Shown piece after piece: positions 7,918-14,031 of a stretch of 14,031 nt of DNA (its first letter is position 1; each line of letters starts with the position of its first letter). Both the position numbers and the translations under genes were made by a program. The notes beneath the pieces were generated by a model that saw nothing but the letters and a program-made list of their open reading frames with translations, was not told where the DNA came from and made no database searches. This stretch comes from Pseudomonadota bacterium (GTDB lineage: Bacteria; Pseudomonadota; Alphaproteobacteria; Rhizobiales; Xanthobacteraceae), in NCBI GenBank assembly GCA_021779635.1, contig JAJYAH010000092.1, positions 1 through 14,031 of the forward strand. The letters run 5' to 3'.

Positions 7918-8802
7918 TCAACTCATCAATCCGGCGCGGCCGAAAAATCCCTGCGGCCGGATGATCAGGACCACGGCCATCAGCGCGAAGATCGAAACCT
8001 TGGCCATTTCCGGCGCGAACAGCGATGTCATGCTGACGACGACGCCGACCAGGAGGCCGGCCAGCACGGCGCCGCCGATCGATCCCATGCCGCCCACCAC
8101 GGTGACGACAAACGCCTCGGCGAGGATGGTCCCGCCCATCTCGGGGCTGACGCCTTGAAGCGGCGCCGCCAGCAACCCGGCAAAGCCCGCGATCGCGGTT
8201 CCGATCCCGAACACAATCAGCCAGACCCGGGCCACGTTGACACCGAGCACGCGAACGATTTGCGGATCGCGCGCGCCGGCCCGGATGATCAGGCCGAAGC
8301 TGGTTTTTTCCAGAAACAGCCAGAGCGCCAGCAGCACGACCGCGGTCGCGCCGATCACGAACAGGCGGTAGAGCGGAAAATAGCCGACGCCAATATTTAC
8401 GGCGCCTTGCAGCACTTCCGGAGTATCGAAGGGGAATCCGGTCTTGCCGAAGGCGATGCGCACCAGTTCGACCATCACGTAACTGAGCCCGAAGGTCAGC
8501 AGCAGCGGATAGTCAATGCCGCGGCCGTACAACGGCCGTATCAAAATGCGTTCGACCGCGAAGCCGAACAGGCCGACCGCCAGCGGCACCGCGATCAGGC
8601 AGATCCAGAAATTTCCGCCGAGCGAGAGGATGTAGACACCGACATAGGCGCCGACCATGTAAAACGCACCGTGGGCGAAGTTGACCACGGTCAGCATGCC
8701 GAAGATCAGCGAAAGACCGATCGCAAACAGCACGTAGATCGCGCCCAGCGCCAGGCCGGCAAACAATTGCAAAGCGATCAGATCGAAGCTCAGACCGGCC
8801 AT
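7918..8802 (-). CDS. livH: HAAT-family ABC transporter permease, LivH type
   Basis: 294 residues from ATG 8802, chosen because GGGGGAG lies 4 nt upstream; the frame reaches a TTG at 8814, which is less likely. It is an inner-membrane permease with about eight hydrophobic segments. The LivH hallmark is SLIFGMLTVVNFAHGAFYMV (31-50). The ATPase-contact loop is TSFGLIIRAGARDPQIVRVL (167-186), and the C-terminal motif TVVGGMGSIGGAVLAG (234-249) is intact. It follows the substrate-binding protein gene after a 54-nt gap that holds a hairpin. The family transports branched-chain amino acids, but also urea, amides and aromatic acids. Confidence 0.95.
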   Translation of the reverse strand: MAGLSFDLIALQLFAGLALGAIYVLFAIGLSLIFGMLTVVNFAHGAFYMVGAYVGVYILSLGGNFWICLIAVPLAVGLFGFAVERILIRPLYGRGIDYPLLLTFGLSYVMVELVRIAFGKTGFPFDTPEVLQGAVNIGVGYFPLYRLFVIGATAVVLLALWLFLEKTSFGLIIRAGARDPQIVRVLGVNVARVWLIVFGIGTAIAGFAGLLAAPLQGVSPEMGGTILAEAFVVTVVGGMGSIGGAVLAGLLVGVVVSMTSLFAPEMAKVSIFALMAVVLIIRPQGFFGRAGLMS

Positions 8803-8822
8803 GCGCTCCCCCAAAAGCCAGT

Positions 8823-8842
8823 GCGTGCCGACAACGACACGC
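8823..8842 (-). promoter_or_regulatory. Hairpin after the binding-protein gene
   Basis: GCGTG (8823-8827) pairs with CACGC (8838-8842). After one C/A mismatch, CG pairs with CG around an ACAA loop on the plus sequence. It sits 14 nt after the binding-protein stop and before livH. Hairpins here commonly protect the mRNA of the abundant binding protein; no T-run suggests termination. Role inferred. Confidence 0.3.
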
Positions 8843-8856
8843 GCCGCTTCACGACA

Positions 8857-10110
8857 TCAGGATTTATGACCGAGTTCCTCGCAGCTGCGCAGATTTGCCT
8901 CATTGGGCTCGTCGGTGCTGATGATGTCGAAGACATCGGACTCATTTCGCATATCCTTCGACTTCGACCGGATCACCAGCACTGATTGCACCGATTGATG
9001 GTCGCATTTGCGATAGTATTGCGGTCCCTTGTAGAAATCGTACTTCAACGCTTCCAGTGCTGCGATCACCTTTTCGGTGTCGACGCTGCCCGCATTCTTG
9101 ACCGCGGCGAGGACCGTCCGCACGCCACCATAGCCCAGCGCGCCGTAGTCGGTCGGCAGCTTGCCGTCGTACATCTTGCGAAACGCGTCATTGAATGCCT
9201 TGGTGGACGCGAATTTGTCCTCAAGGCCCCAATAGAACGAGCATCCGCCGATCACCCCGTCGAACGCCTGCGGCCCCGCCGCAACCCGGCTCGCATGCGA
9301 GAGCAGCGGCGCAATGATCTGGATGGTTTTCTTCACGCCGAAATCGGTCGCCTGTTTCAGCGAGATCTGCTGATCGCGTCCGAAATTGCTGATGCACAGA
9401 ATGTCGGGCTTCAGCGCCTGGATGCGCGGCAGCAGGGTCGAGAAATCGGTGGTGCCGAGCGGGTGGCGGATATCGCCTAGGTTTTCGATATTGAAGGCCT
9501 TGCCGACCTCGAGGAAGCCGCGGACCATCTCGTGGCCGTAGGCATAGTCCGCTGTCAGGAACGCGACCTTCTTGCCGAATTTTCCAAATGCGTAGCGGCC
9601 CACCGCTCCCGAGGTCAGATGCGGATTGAGGGCCTCGTGGAAGGTGTATTTGCTGAAGTCGGCAGCTTCGTTGATGGCGTCCGACTGGCTGATCGAATTG
9701 AAGATGACGCCGCGCTCCTTGGCGACGTTGTTGATCGCGAGCTGAACGGCGGCGGAAAGACTGCCGACCACGAAGTTCACCTTTTCCTTTTCGACCAGTT
9801 CCAGGGTCCGCGTCGCCGCCTCGCCGGGATTGAGCTTGTCGTCGCGCACCAGCAATTCCGCCTTGCGCCCGTTGAGGCCGCCGCCGTCATTGAATTGCGC
9901 AATGGCGACCTGCGCAGCACGCACCTGATCCTGGGCCTCGGCGCCGTAGGGTCCCGTCAACGGCACCGGAAACCCGATCTTGATGGTCGCTTCCTGCGCC
10001 TGCAGCAGATTGATGCGAAACGGCGAAGCTGCAAGTGCTGCCCCCGCGCTCGCCGTCGTCAGCAGACGTCGGCGGGAAATTGATCCGGATTCGGTGGTCT
10101 TCCTGGTCAT
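8857..10110 (-). CDS. HAAT-family ABC substrate-binding protein with Tat-type signal
   Basis: 417 residues from ATG 10110, which has an excellent AGGAGG 5 nt upstream; the frame extends 24 codons further but without signal-like sequence. Residues 1-39 form a secretion signal with a twin-arginine motif (ISRRRLL, 11-17), a hydrophobic stretch (TTASAGAALAAS) and likely cleavage near LQAQ (36-39). The mature protein has the two-lobed Peripla_BP_6/LivJ-type fold: IKIGFPVPLTGPYGAEAQD (43-61), GGGLNGRKAELLVRDD (76-91) and VNFVVGSLSA (111-120). The C-terminal section KGPQYYRKCDHQSVQSVLV (361-379) recalls the amide/aromatic-binding subgroup rather than strict LivJ/LivK, in my judgement. It captures the ligand for LivHMGF. 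It lies 49 nt after the Mo-hydroxylase large-subunit gene, which links uptake to oxidation. Confidence 0.93.
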   Translation of the reverse strand: MTRKTTESGSISRRRLLTTASAGAALAASPFRINLLQAQEATIKIGFPVPLTGPYGAEAQDQVRAAQVAIAQFNDGGGLNGRKAELLVRDDKLNPGEAATRTLELVEKEKVNFVVGSLSAAVQLAINNVAKERGVIFNSISQSDAINEAADFSKYTFHEALNPHLTSGAVGRYAFGKFGKKVAFLTADYAYGHEMVRGFLEVGKAFNIENLGDIRHPLGTTDFSTLLPRIQALKPDILCISNFGRDQQISLKQATDFGVKKTIQIIAPLLSHASRVAAGPQAFDGVIGGCSFYWGLEDKFASTKAFNDAFRKMYDGKLPTDYGALGYGGVRTVLAAVKNAGSVDTEKVIAALEALKYDFYKGPQYYRKCDHQSVQSVLVIRSKSKDMRNESDVFDIISTDEPNEANLRSCEELGHKS

Positions 10111-10115
10111 GGCGT

Positions 10116-10121
10116 CCTCCT
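10116..10121 (-). promoter_or_regulatory. Strong ribosome-binding site of the substrate-binding protein
   Basis: A perfect AGGAGG lies 5 nt before ATG 10110 and settles the start. It is the best ribosome site in the operon, fitting the high dose needed of a binding protein. Confidence 0.75.
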
Positions 10122-10159
10122 CTGAATATTGTATTTGGCTTTTTCGGCGTCGTCCTCGT

Positions 10160-12553
10160 TCAAATTCGTCCCAGCGCCGCAAGGATAAGCTTCGGCGTCA
10201 ACGGAATCTCGGTGATGACGGCGCCGAACGGCTTCAACGCATCGTTCACCGCATTGGCGACGGCAGCGGCAGCTCCCGCCGTGCCGGCCTCGCCCGCGCC
10301 CTTGGCGCCGAGCTCCGTCTCCCGCGTAGGCGACACCACATGCCCCACATCTATGTCGGGCATTTCGCCGGACATCGGCACCAGGTAATCGGCCATATTG
10401 GCGTTGGTCAGCTGGCCGCGTTCGTCGTAGATGCACTTTTCGAACAGCGCAGCGCCGAGGCCCTGCACGACCCCGCCCCGGATCTGTTCATCCACCAATT
10501 GCGGATTGATAATCGTACCACAATCCTCGACCACCCAATGCCTGAGCAGTTTTACGAAGCCGGTGTCAATATCGACTTCCAGCCAAGAGGCCTGGACGCC
10601 GTTGGTGAAGGCGAACGGATATTCGCGGGGCACGAAATGGCATGTCGCCATCAATTCGGGCTGAATACCCGGCGGCAAGGTGTCCGGCCGGAAATAAACG
10701 ATGCGGGCGAGTTCCTGCAATTCGATGCGCGGCACCCCGTCGCTTGCATTCACCACCACATTGTCGGTGATGTCGAGTTCGGCCGGTGAGGATTGCAGGA
10801 TCGCCGCCGCCACATCCAGCACGTTCTTGCGCAGGATCTTCGCGGCCTGAAGCGCCGCCTCGCCTCCGATTCCGGCACCGCGCGATGCCCAGGTGCCGCC
10901 GCCATAGGGCGTGTTGTCGGTATCGCCGAGAATGACGCGGACGCGCTCCATCGAGACGCCCATCACGCTGCCGACGATCTGCGCGGTGAAAGATTCCGAG
11001 CCCTGCCCCTGCTCGGTAATGCTGGTCTGGCAGATGACCGAACCCTGGGCGTCCATCCGCACGGCGACGCCGTCCTGCGACGAAATCCGAGCGCCACCGA
11101 CGCCGTAAAACGCGGCACTCGGATTGGTAATCTCGATGAAACTGGCAATGCCGATGCCGCGATGGATGTTTCTCTGGCGCAACGCGGCCTGCTCGGCGCG
11201 CAGGCCGTCATAATCCATCATCGTCATCAGCTTGCTCATCGCCGCGTGATGCGACAACTGCTCAAATCTGAGGCCGGACGGCGAGGCGCAGGGATAGGCG
11301 TCATCGGCAATGAGATTGCGGCGACGGATTTCCACCGGGTCCATCCCGATCTTCAGAGCTGCCAAATCGACCAGCCCTTCCGTTACCGAACAAGCGATGG
11401 GATGGCCGACGCCGCGATACTGGCACATCACGTTCTTGTTCTGGAACACGACCCTCGACCGCGCGCGATAATTCCTGGTGACGTAGGGTCCGCCGATCAG
11501 GTTGACGACCTGGTTCGCCTCGATCGCGCTGGTGCGCGGATACATCGAATAGGGACCGATGCCGGTGAGATCGTCGATCTCGAATGCCATGATCGTGCCG
11601 TCGCGCTTGACGCCGATCCGCCCCCAGCAGCGATGGTCGCGGGCGTGAATGTCGGTGTTGAAGCTTTCGACCCGGTCCGCGACATATTTGATCGGCCGCC
11701 GCAGCAATTTCGACAGCGCGTAGGTCGCCATTTCGTCGGCATAGACGTGGACCTTGATCCCGAACGAGCCGCCGACGTCCTTGCAGACCACGCGAACCTG
11801 CGAATCCCTGAGTCCGAGATGGAGCGCGGCGATGTTCTGCACCATGTGCGGCGCCTGGGTGCCCTGGTAGATCGTCAATCGGGCCTCGGCGACGTTCCAG
11901 TCGGCCACCACCGAGCGCGGCTCCAGCGTCACGCCGGTGTGCCGTCCGAAGACAAAATCCGCTTCCACCACCTCGTCGGAGTCCGCGAACGCCTGATCCA
12001 CCGCGCCGGCGTCGAGCTGTCGCTCGAAGGCGAGGTTATCGCCGAGCGAGGGATGGATGACCGGGGTTTGCCGATCGAGCGCGGTGCGCATGTCGGTCAC
12101 CGCATCCAATTCCCTGTATTCAACCGAGACGGCTTCCGCGGCATCCTCGGCGACGGCACGGCTCGTCGCCACGATGGCGGCGACGGCCTCGCCCTGCCAG
12201 CAGACATGGTCGATGGCGATTGCATGCTGCGGCGCGGATTTGAGCCCCTTCATATGCGACAGCACGCCGACCCAGGGCGTGATCACCGCCGACAACTCCT
12301 TGCCGGTCACGATCGCGATGACGCCCGGCAAGCGCCTTGCAGCATCGGCATCGATCGCGATGATTTTCGCATGGGCATGGGGCGAGCGCAGAAACACCAC
12401 ATGCGCCATCCGCGGCAGCTCGATGTCGCTGACATAGAGCCCACGCCCCTGCATCAGCCGCTCAAGGTTGGGCCTCGGCACCGTCTTGCCAATGTAGGAA
12501 TTCGGCCGGTCCAGCACCGAGAGACCCGCGGGATTTGCCGACGCCTCCGTCAT
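10160..12553 (-). CDS. Xanthine dehydrogenase/CoxL-like molybdopterin-binding hydroxylase subunit
   Basis: 797 residues, the usual large-subunit length. It carries the molybdopterin-cytosine-dinucleotide cofactor and hydroxylates a substrate carbon using water. Visible motifs: GRGLYVSDIELP (37-48) at the N-terminal domain, the cofactor loop GGSFGIKVHVYADE (261-274), the active-site loop QYRGVGHP (378-385), GQG at 516-518, GGGTWASRGAG (551-561), and the catalytic Glu E755 in KGAGEAGTAGA (751-761). True aerobic CO dehydrogenases carry AYRCSFR; here a Gly (G381) occupies the Cys position, so CO oxidation is unlikely. The start is ATG 12553, overlapping the Fe-S subunit stop as ATGA; the frame runs further upstream, but only as a shadow inside that gene. 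No secretion signal is seen, so it should be cytoplasmic. The substrate is not readable from sequence; candidates are purines, N-heterocycles, aldehydes or aromatic compounds. Confidence 0.94.
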   Translation of the reverse strand: MTEASANPAGLSVLDRPNSYIGKTVPRPNLERLMQGRGLYVSDIELPRMAHVVFLRSPHAHAKIIAIDADAARRLPGVIAIVTGKELSAVITPWVGVLSHMKGLKSAPQHAIAIDHVCWQGEAVAAIVATSRAVAEDAAEAVSVEYRELDAVTDMRTALDRQTPVIHPSLGDNLAFERQLDAGAVDQAFADSDEVVEADFVFGRHTGVTLEPRSVVADWNVAEARLTIYQGTQAPHMVQNIAALHLGLRDSQVRVVCKDVGGSFGIKVHVYADEMATYALSKLLRRPIKYVADRVESFNTDIHARDHRCWGRIGVKRDGTIMAFEIDDLTGIGPYSMYPRTSAIEANQVVNLIGGPYVTRNYRARSRVVFQNKNVMCQYRGVGHPIACSVTEGLVDLAALKIGMDPVEIRRRNLIADDAYPCASPSGLRFEQLSHHAAMSKLMTMMDYDGLRAEQAALRQRNIHRGIGIASFIEITNPSAAFYGVGGARISSQDGVAVRMDAQGSVICQTSITEQGQGSESFTAQIVGSVMGVSMERVRVILGDTDNTPYGGGTWASRGAGIGGEAALQAAKILRKNVLDVAAAILQSSPAELDITDNVVVNASDGVPRIELQELARIVYFRPDTLPPGIQPELMATCHFVPREYPFAFTNGVQASWLEVDIDTGFVKLLRHWVVEDCGTIINPQLVDEQIRGGVVQGLGAALFEKCIYDERGQLTNANMADYLVPMSGEMPDIDVGHVVSPTRETELGAKGAGEAGTAGAAAAVANAVNDALKPFGAVITEIPLTPKLILAALGRI

Positions 12554-13035
12554 GGATTGGATCCCGCACGCCGGCGCGCCGTGGCCTCGACCGCATCGAT
12601 GATGGCCTGATAACCGGTACAGCGGCAGTAATTGCCGGACAAATGCTCGCGGATACGCTCCCGGTCCGGCGTCGTGTGCTGTTTCAACAAATCCTGCGCG
12701 GCCATCAGCATTCCGGGCGTACAGAAGCCGCATTGCAGCGCATTGCGATCGCGAAAGGCGGCCTGCAGATCGGCGATCTCGCCGCTGTCGGACAATCCCT
12801 CAATGGTCTCGACGGAGGCGTTGTGCGTCTGCACCGCCAGCATCAGACAGGAACGAACGATATCTCCGTTCACGCGCACCGTGCACGCGCCGCACACCCC
12901 GTGTTCGCAGCCTACATGCGTCCCGGTCAATTGAAGATGCTCGCGCAGGAAGTCCGCCAGGTTGAGGCGTGGCAGCACCTGCGCGTCGACGCGCTCCCCG
13001 TTGACGTCGAGCGATATCTGTATCTGCGCTGTCAC
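12550..13035 (-). CDS. Two-[2Fe-2S] iron-sulfur subunit of the Mo hydroxylase (CoxS-like)
   Basis: 161 residues, the usual length for this subunit. It passes electrons from the Mo centre to FAD. The plant-ferredoxin-like cluster uses C43, C48, C51 and C63 (GCEHGVCGACTV, then SC). The second cluster uses C102, C105, C137 and C139 (QCGFCTPGM and NYCRCTGY). All eight ligands are intact. I choose the GTG at 13035: it overlaps the FAD-subunit stop as GTGA, has GGGGGG 5 nt upstream and gives the family N-terminus TAQIQISLDVNGE. Upstream residues in this frame are Arg/Ser-rich shadow. The stop overlaps the large-subunit ATG. Confidence 0.95.
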   Translation of the reverse strand: MTAQIQISLDVNGERVDAQVLPRLNLADFLREHLQLTGTHVGCEHGVCGACTVRVNGDIVRSCLMLAVQTHNASVETIEGLSDSGEIADLQAAFRDRNALQCGFCTPGMLMAAQDLLKQHTTPDRERIREHLSGNYCRCTGYQAIIDAVEATARRRAGSNP

Positions 13036-13913
13036 GCAGGCCCCCCGGCGGCGAGACTGCGGCGACCCAGCAGCGCGGCAACGCAACGCACCAGCAGAAC
13101 CTTGGCTAGATGCCGGCGCATGGACGCGGACGCCTGCTGATCTTCCGGAGGATCAAGCTCCTCGCCAAGGGCTGTCGAGACATCCGACAAGACCTCAGGC
13201 GTAATGACGGCGTTGATCAGTCTCAACGCGGCGCTGGATCGTACCGGCCGATCGCCGACCGCAAAGAAAGCGAGCCGAAGGTCTGCGAATACATCGCCTT
13301 CCACGATCGCCTGCGCTGCTATACCGACGATGGCGTAATCGCCATGCCGCCGCGCGAATTCGTGAAAGAAGTGCGCGGAGTTCTTTCCTGCCACCGGCAG
13401 CTCGACGGCGGTCAACAACTCGTCCGCCGACAACGCGGTCTCGTAAATCCCGGTGAAGAAATCCCTGGCCGCGACCCGCCGCTCGCCGGTCTGGCCGCGG
13501 ATGACGATGGTCGCATCCAGCGCGACCATGCAGGCCGGCAACTCCGACGCCGGGTCGGCATGGGCGAGGCTACCGCCGATGGTGCCCTTGTTGCGGATCG
13601 CCGGATGCGCGACATGAGCGATCGCTTCCGTCAACAATGGCGCGTGTGCGGCGATTTCGGGCGATCGCTGGAGATCAACATGGCGCGTCAGCGCGCCGAT
13701 GGTGAGGACATCGCCCCGAACCGCGATTCCCCTGAGTTCAGCGATCCCGCCGATATCGATGACCAGTTCCGGAGAGATCAAACGCAGATTCATGGCCGGC
13801 ATCAGGCTCTGGCCACCCGAAAGCACCTTGGCGTCGTCGCCGTGCGCGGCGAGCAGTTCCAACGCGTTCCTAACGCTGGTTGCGCGTGCGTAGCTGAAAG
13901 CCGAGGCTTTCAT
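13032..13913 (-). CDS. FAD-binding subunit of the Mo hydroxylase (CoxM-like)
   Basis: 293 residues, normal for the medium subunit. It holds FAD and passes electrons to the final acceptor. FAD-contact motifs are VLSGGQSLMPAMNLRL (30-45) and the pyrophosphate loop TIGGSLAHADPASELPA (111-127). The C-terminal CO_deh_flav_C domain covers about residues 178-283. No extra Fe-S insertion is seen, unlike 4-hydroxybenzoyl-CoA reductase. The start at ATG 13913 has GGGGAG 9 nt upstream. It is the first gene of the operon, with the order FAD, Fe-S, Mo typical of CoxMSL-like sets. A promoter lies upstream. Confidence 0.94.
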   Translation of the reverse strand: MKASAFSYARATSVRNALELLAAHGDDAKVLSGGQSLMPAMNLRLISPELVIDIGGIAELRGIAVRGDVLTIGALTRHVDLQRSPEIAAHAPLLTEAIAHVAHPAIRNKGTIGGSLAHADPASELPACMVALDATIVIRGQTGERRVAARDFFTGIYETALSADELLTAVELPVAGKNSAHFFHEFARRHGDYAIVGIAAQAIVEGDVFADLRLAFFAVGDRPVRSSAALRLINAVITPEVLSDVSTALGEELDPPEDQQASASMRRHLAKVLLVRCVAALLGRRSLAAGGPA

Positions 13914-13955
13914 TGGCGTGATCTCCCCGGCCGGATTCTAGCGCATTTTTGAAGG

Positions 13956-13984
13956 ATTAGACGGCGCTGACTATCAAAGGTCAA
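13956..13984 (-). promoter_or_regulatory. Sigma70-type promoter of the hydroxylase-transporter operon
   Basis: On the minus strand TTGACC (13979-13984) is followed by a 17-nt spacer and TCTAAT (13956-13961). Each hexamer matches the consensus at five of six positions. The -10 ends 42 nt before the ATG at 13913, leaving a short leader. This is the best promoter in the window. Confidence 0.65.
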
Positions 13985-13999
13985 GTTTGTTTATCGAAC
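13985..13999 (-). promoter_or_regulatory. Putative operator abutting the -35
   Basis: The minus strand reads GTTCGATAAACAAAC, an imperfect palindrome with outer halves GTT and AAC and matching inner G/C and T/A positions. It directly adjoins the -35. Its size and its first nine bases resemble the binding sites of IclR-family regulators of aromatic catabolism such as PcaR, from memory. No regulator gene is in the window. The palindrome is seen; the regulator family is a guess. Confidence 0.3.
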
Positions 14000-14031
14000 G
14001 ATTATTTCTGATGACTCGACTTTTGGATTAG
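14000..14031. other. End of window, no gene recognised
   Basis: These 32 nt, more AT-rich than the genes, lie upstream of the operon. I see no supportable coding sequence. A tiny frame of six codons (14011-14031, plus strand) has no ribosome site. Confidence 0.4.

Noticed and set aside
10111..10159. TACAAT-like -10 before the substrate-binding protein, suggesting an internal promoter
   Set aside because: The nearest TTGAAC is 24 nt upstream, too far, and no other -35 fits. Read-through from the upstream gene is simpler.
10793..12610. Long plus-strand open frame of about 605 codons opposite the Mo-cofactor subunit
   Set aside because: It is His/Arg/Asp-rich with no domain pattern and lies antisense to a gene with clear catalytic motifs; GC-rich DNA leaves such shadows open.
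14011..14031. Six-codon plus-strand frame ending exactly at the window edge
   Set aside because: Too short, no ribosome site, and probably chance.
1..14031. CRISPR array, tRNA, rRNA, insertion sequence or attachment site
   Set aside because: No regularly spaced repeats, cloverleaf sequence, transposase motif or terminal inverted repeats were found on reading through; the coding density is ordinary chromosomal.

Overview
The window is GC-rich, densely coded bacterial DNA. Translation overlaps (ATGA, GTGA), a branched-chain-type ABC operon and a CoxM-CoxS-CoxL-like molybdenum hydroxylase suggest an alphaproteobacterium. The style resembles Bradyrhizobium/Rhodopseudomonas (Nitrobacteraceae), but this is inferred from gene content and gene style, not from a marker gene. 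I see no rRNA, tRNA, insertion sequence, CRISPR array or phage gene.

Right-hand block, minus strand, read from 13913 down to 5440. It holds a three-subunit molybdenum hydroxylase (FAD subunit, 2x[2Fe-2S] subunit, Mo-cofactor subunit), followed by a complete five-gene HAAT-family ABC importer: substrate-binding protein with a Tat-type signal, LivH, LivM, LivG and LivF. Gene junctions are 4-nt overlaps or gaps of at most about 55 nt. A good sigma70-type promoter with an adjacent imperfect palindrome lies upstream of the first gene. The simplest reading is one operon that imports a small organic compound, possibly aromatic or N-heterocyclic, and hydroxylates it in the cytoplasm. The active-site loop is not that of a true CO dehydrogenase. 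The substrate is unknown. An APC-family amino-acid/amine permease (3877-5400) follows LivF on the same strand and may be co-transcribed.

Left-hand block. A zinc-dependent medium-chain alcohol dehydrogenase (plus strand, 2698-3849) converges on the permease. It is divergent from a two-gene minus-strand unit: an orphan SsuA/THI5-like periplasmic binding protein (1452-2441) and an IlvD/Edd-family dehydratase (1-1396, C-terminus cut by the window edge). The 256-nt divergent intergenic region carries repeated TCCGGYAA octamers and several perfect inverted repeats. A strong hairpin sits between the binding protein and the dehydratase.

Taken together this is a catabolic/uptake island with two separate solute-capture proteins, one secondary permease and three kinds of oxidoreductase/dehydratase. 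No transcription regulator and no dedicated Mo-cofactor maturation gene (XdhC/CoxI-like) is present, so these must lie outside the window.
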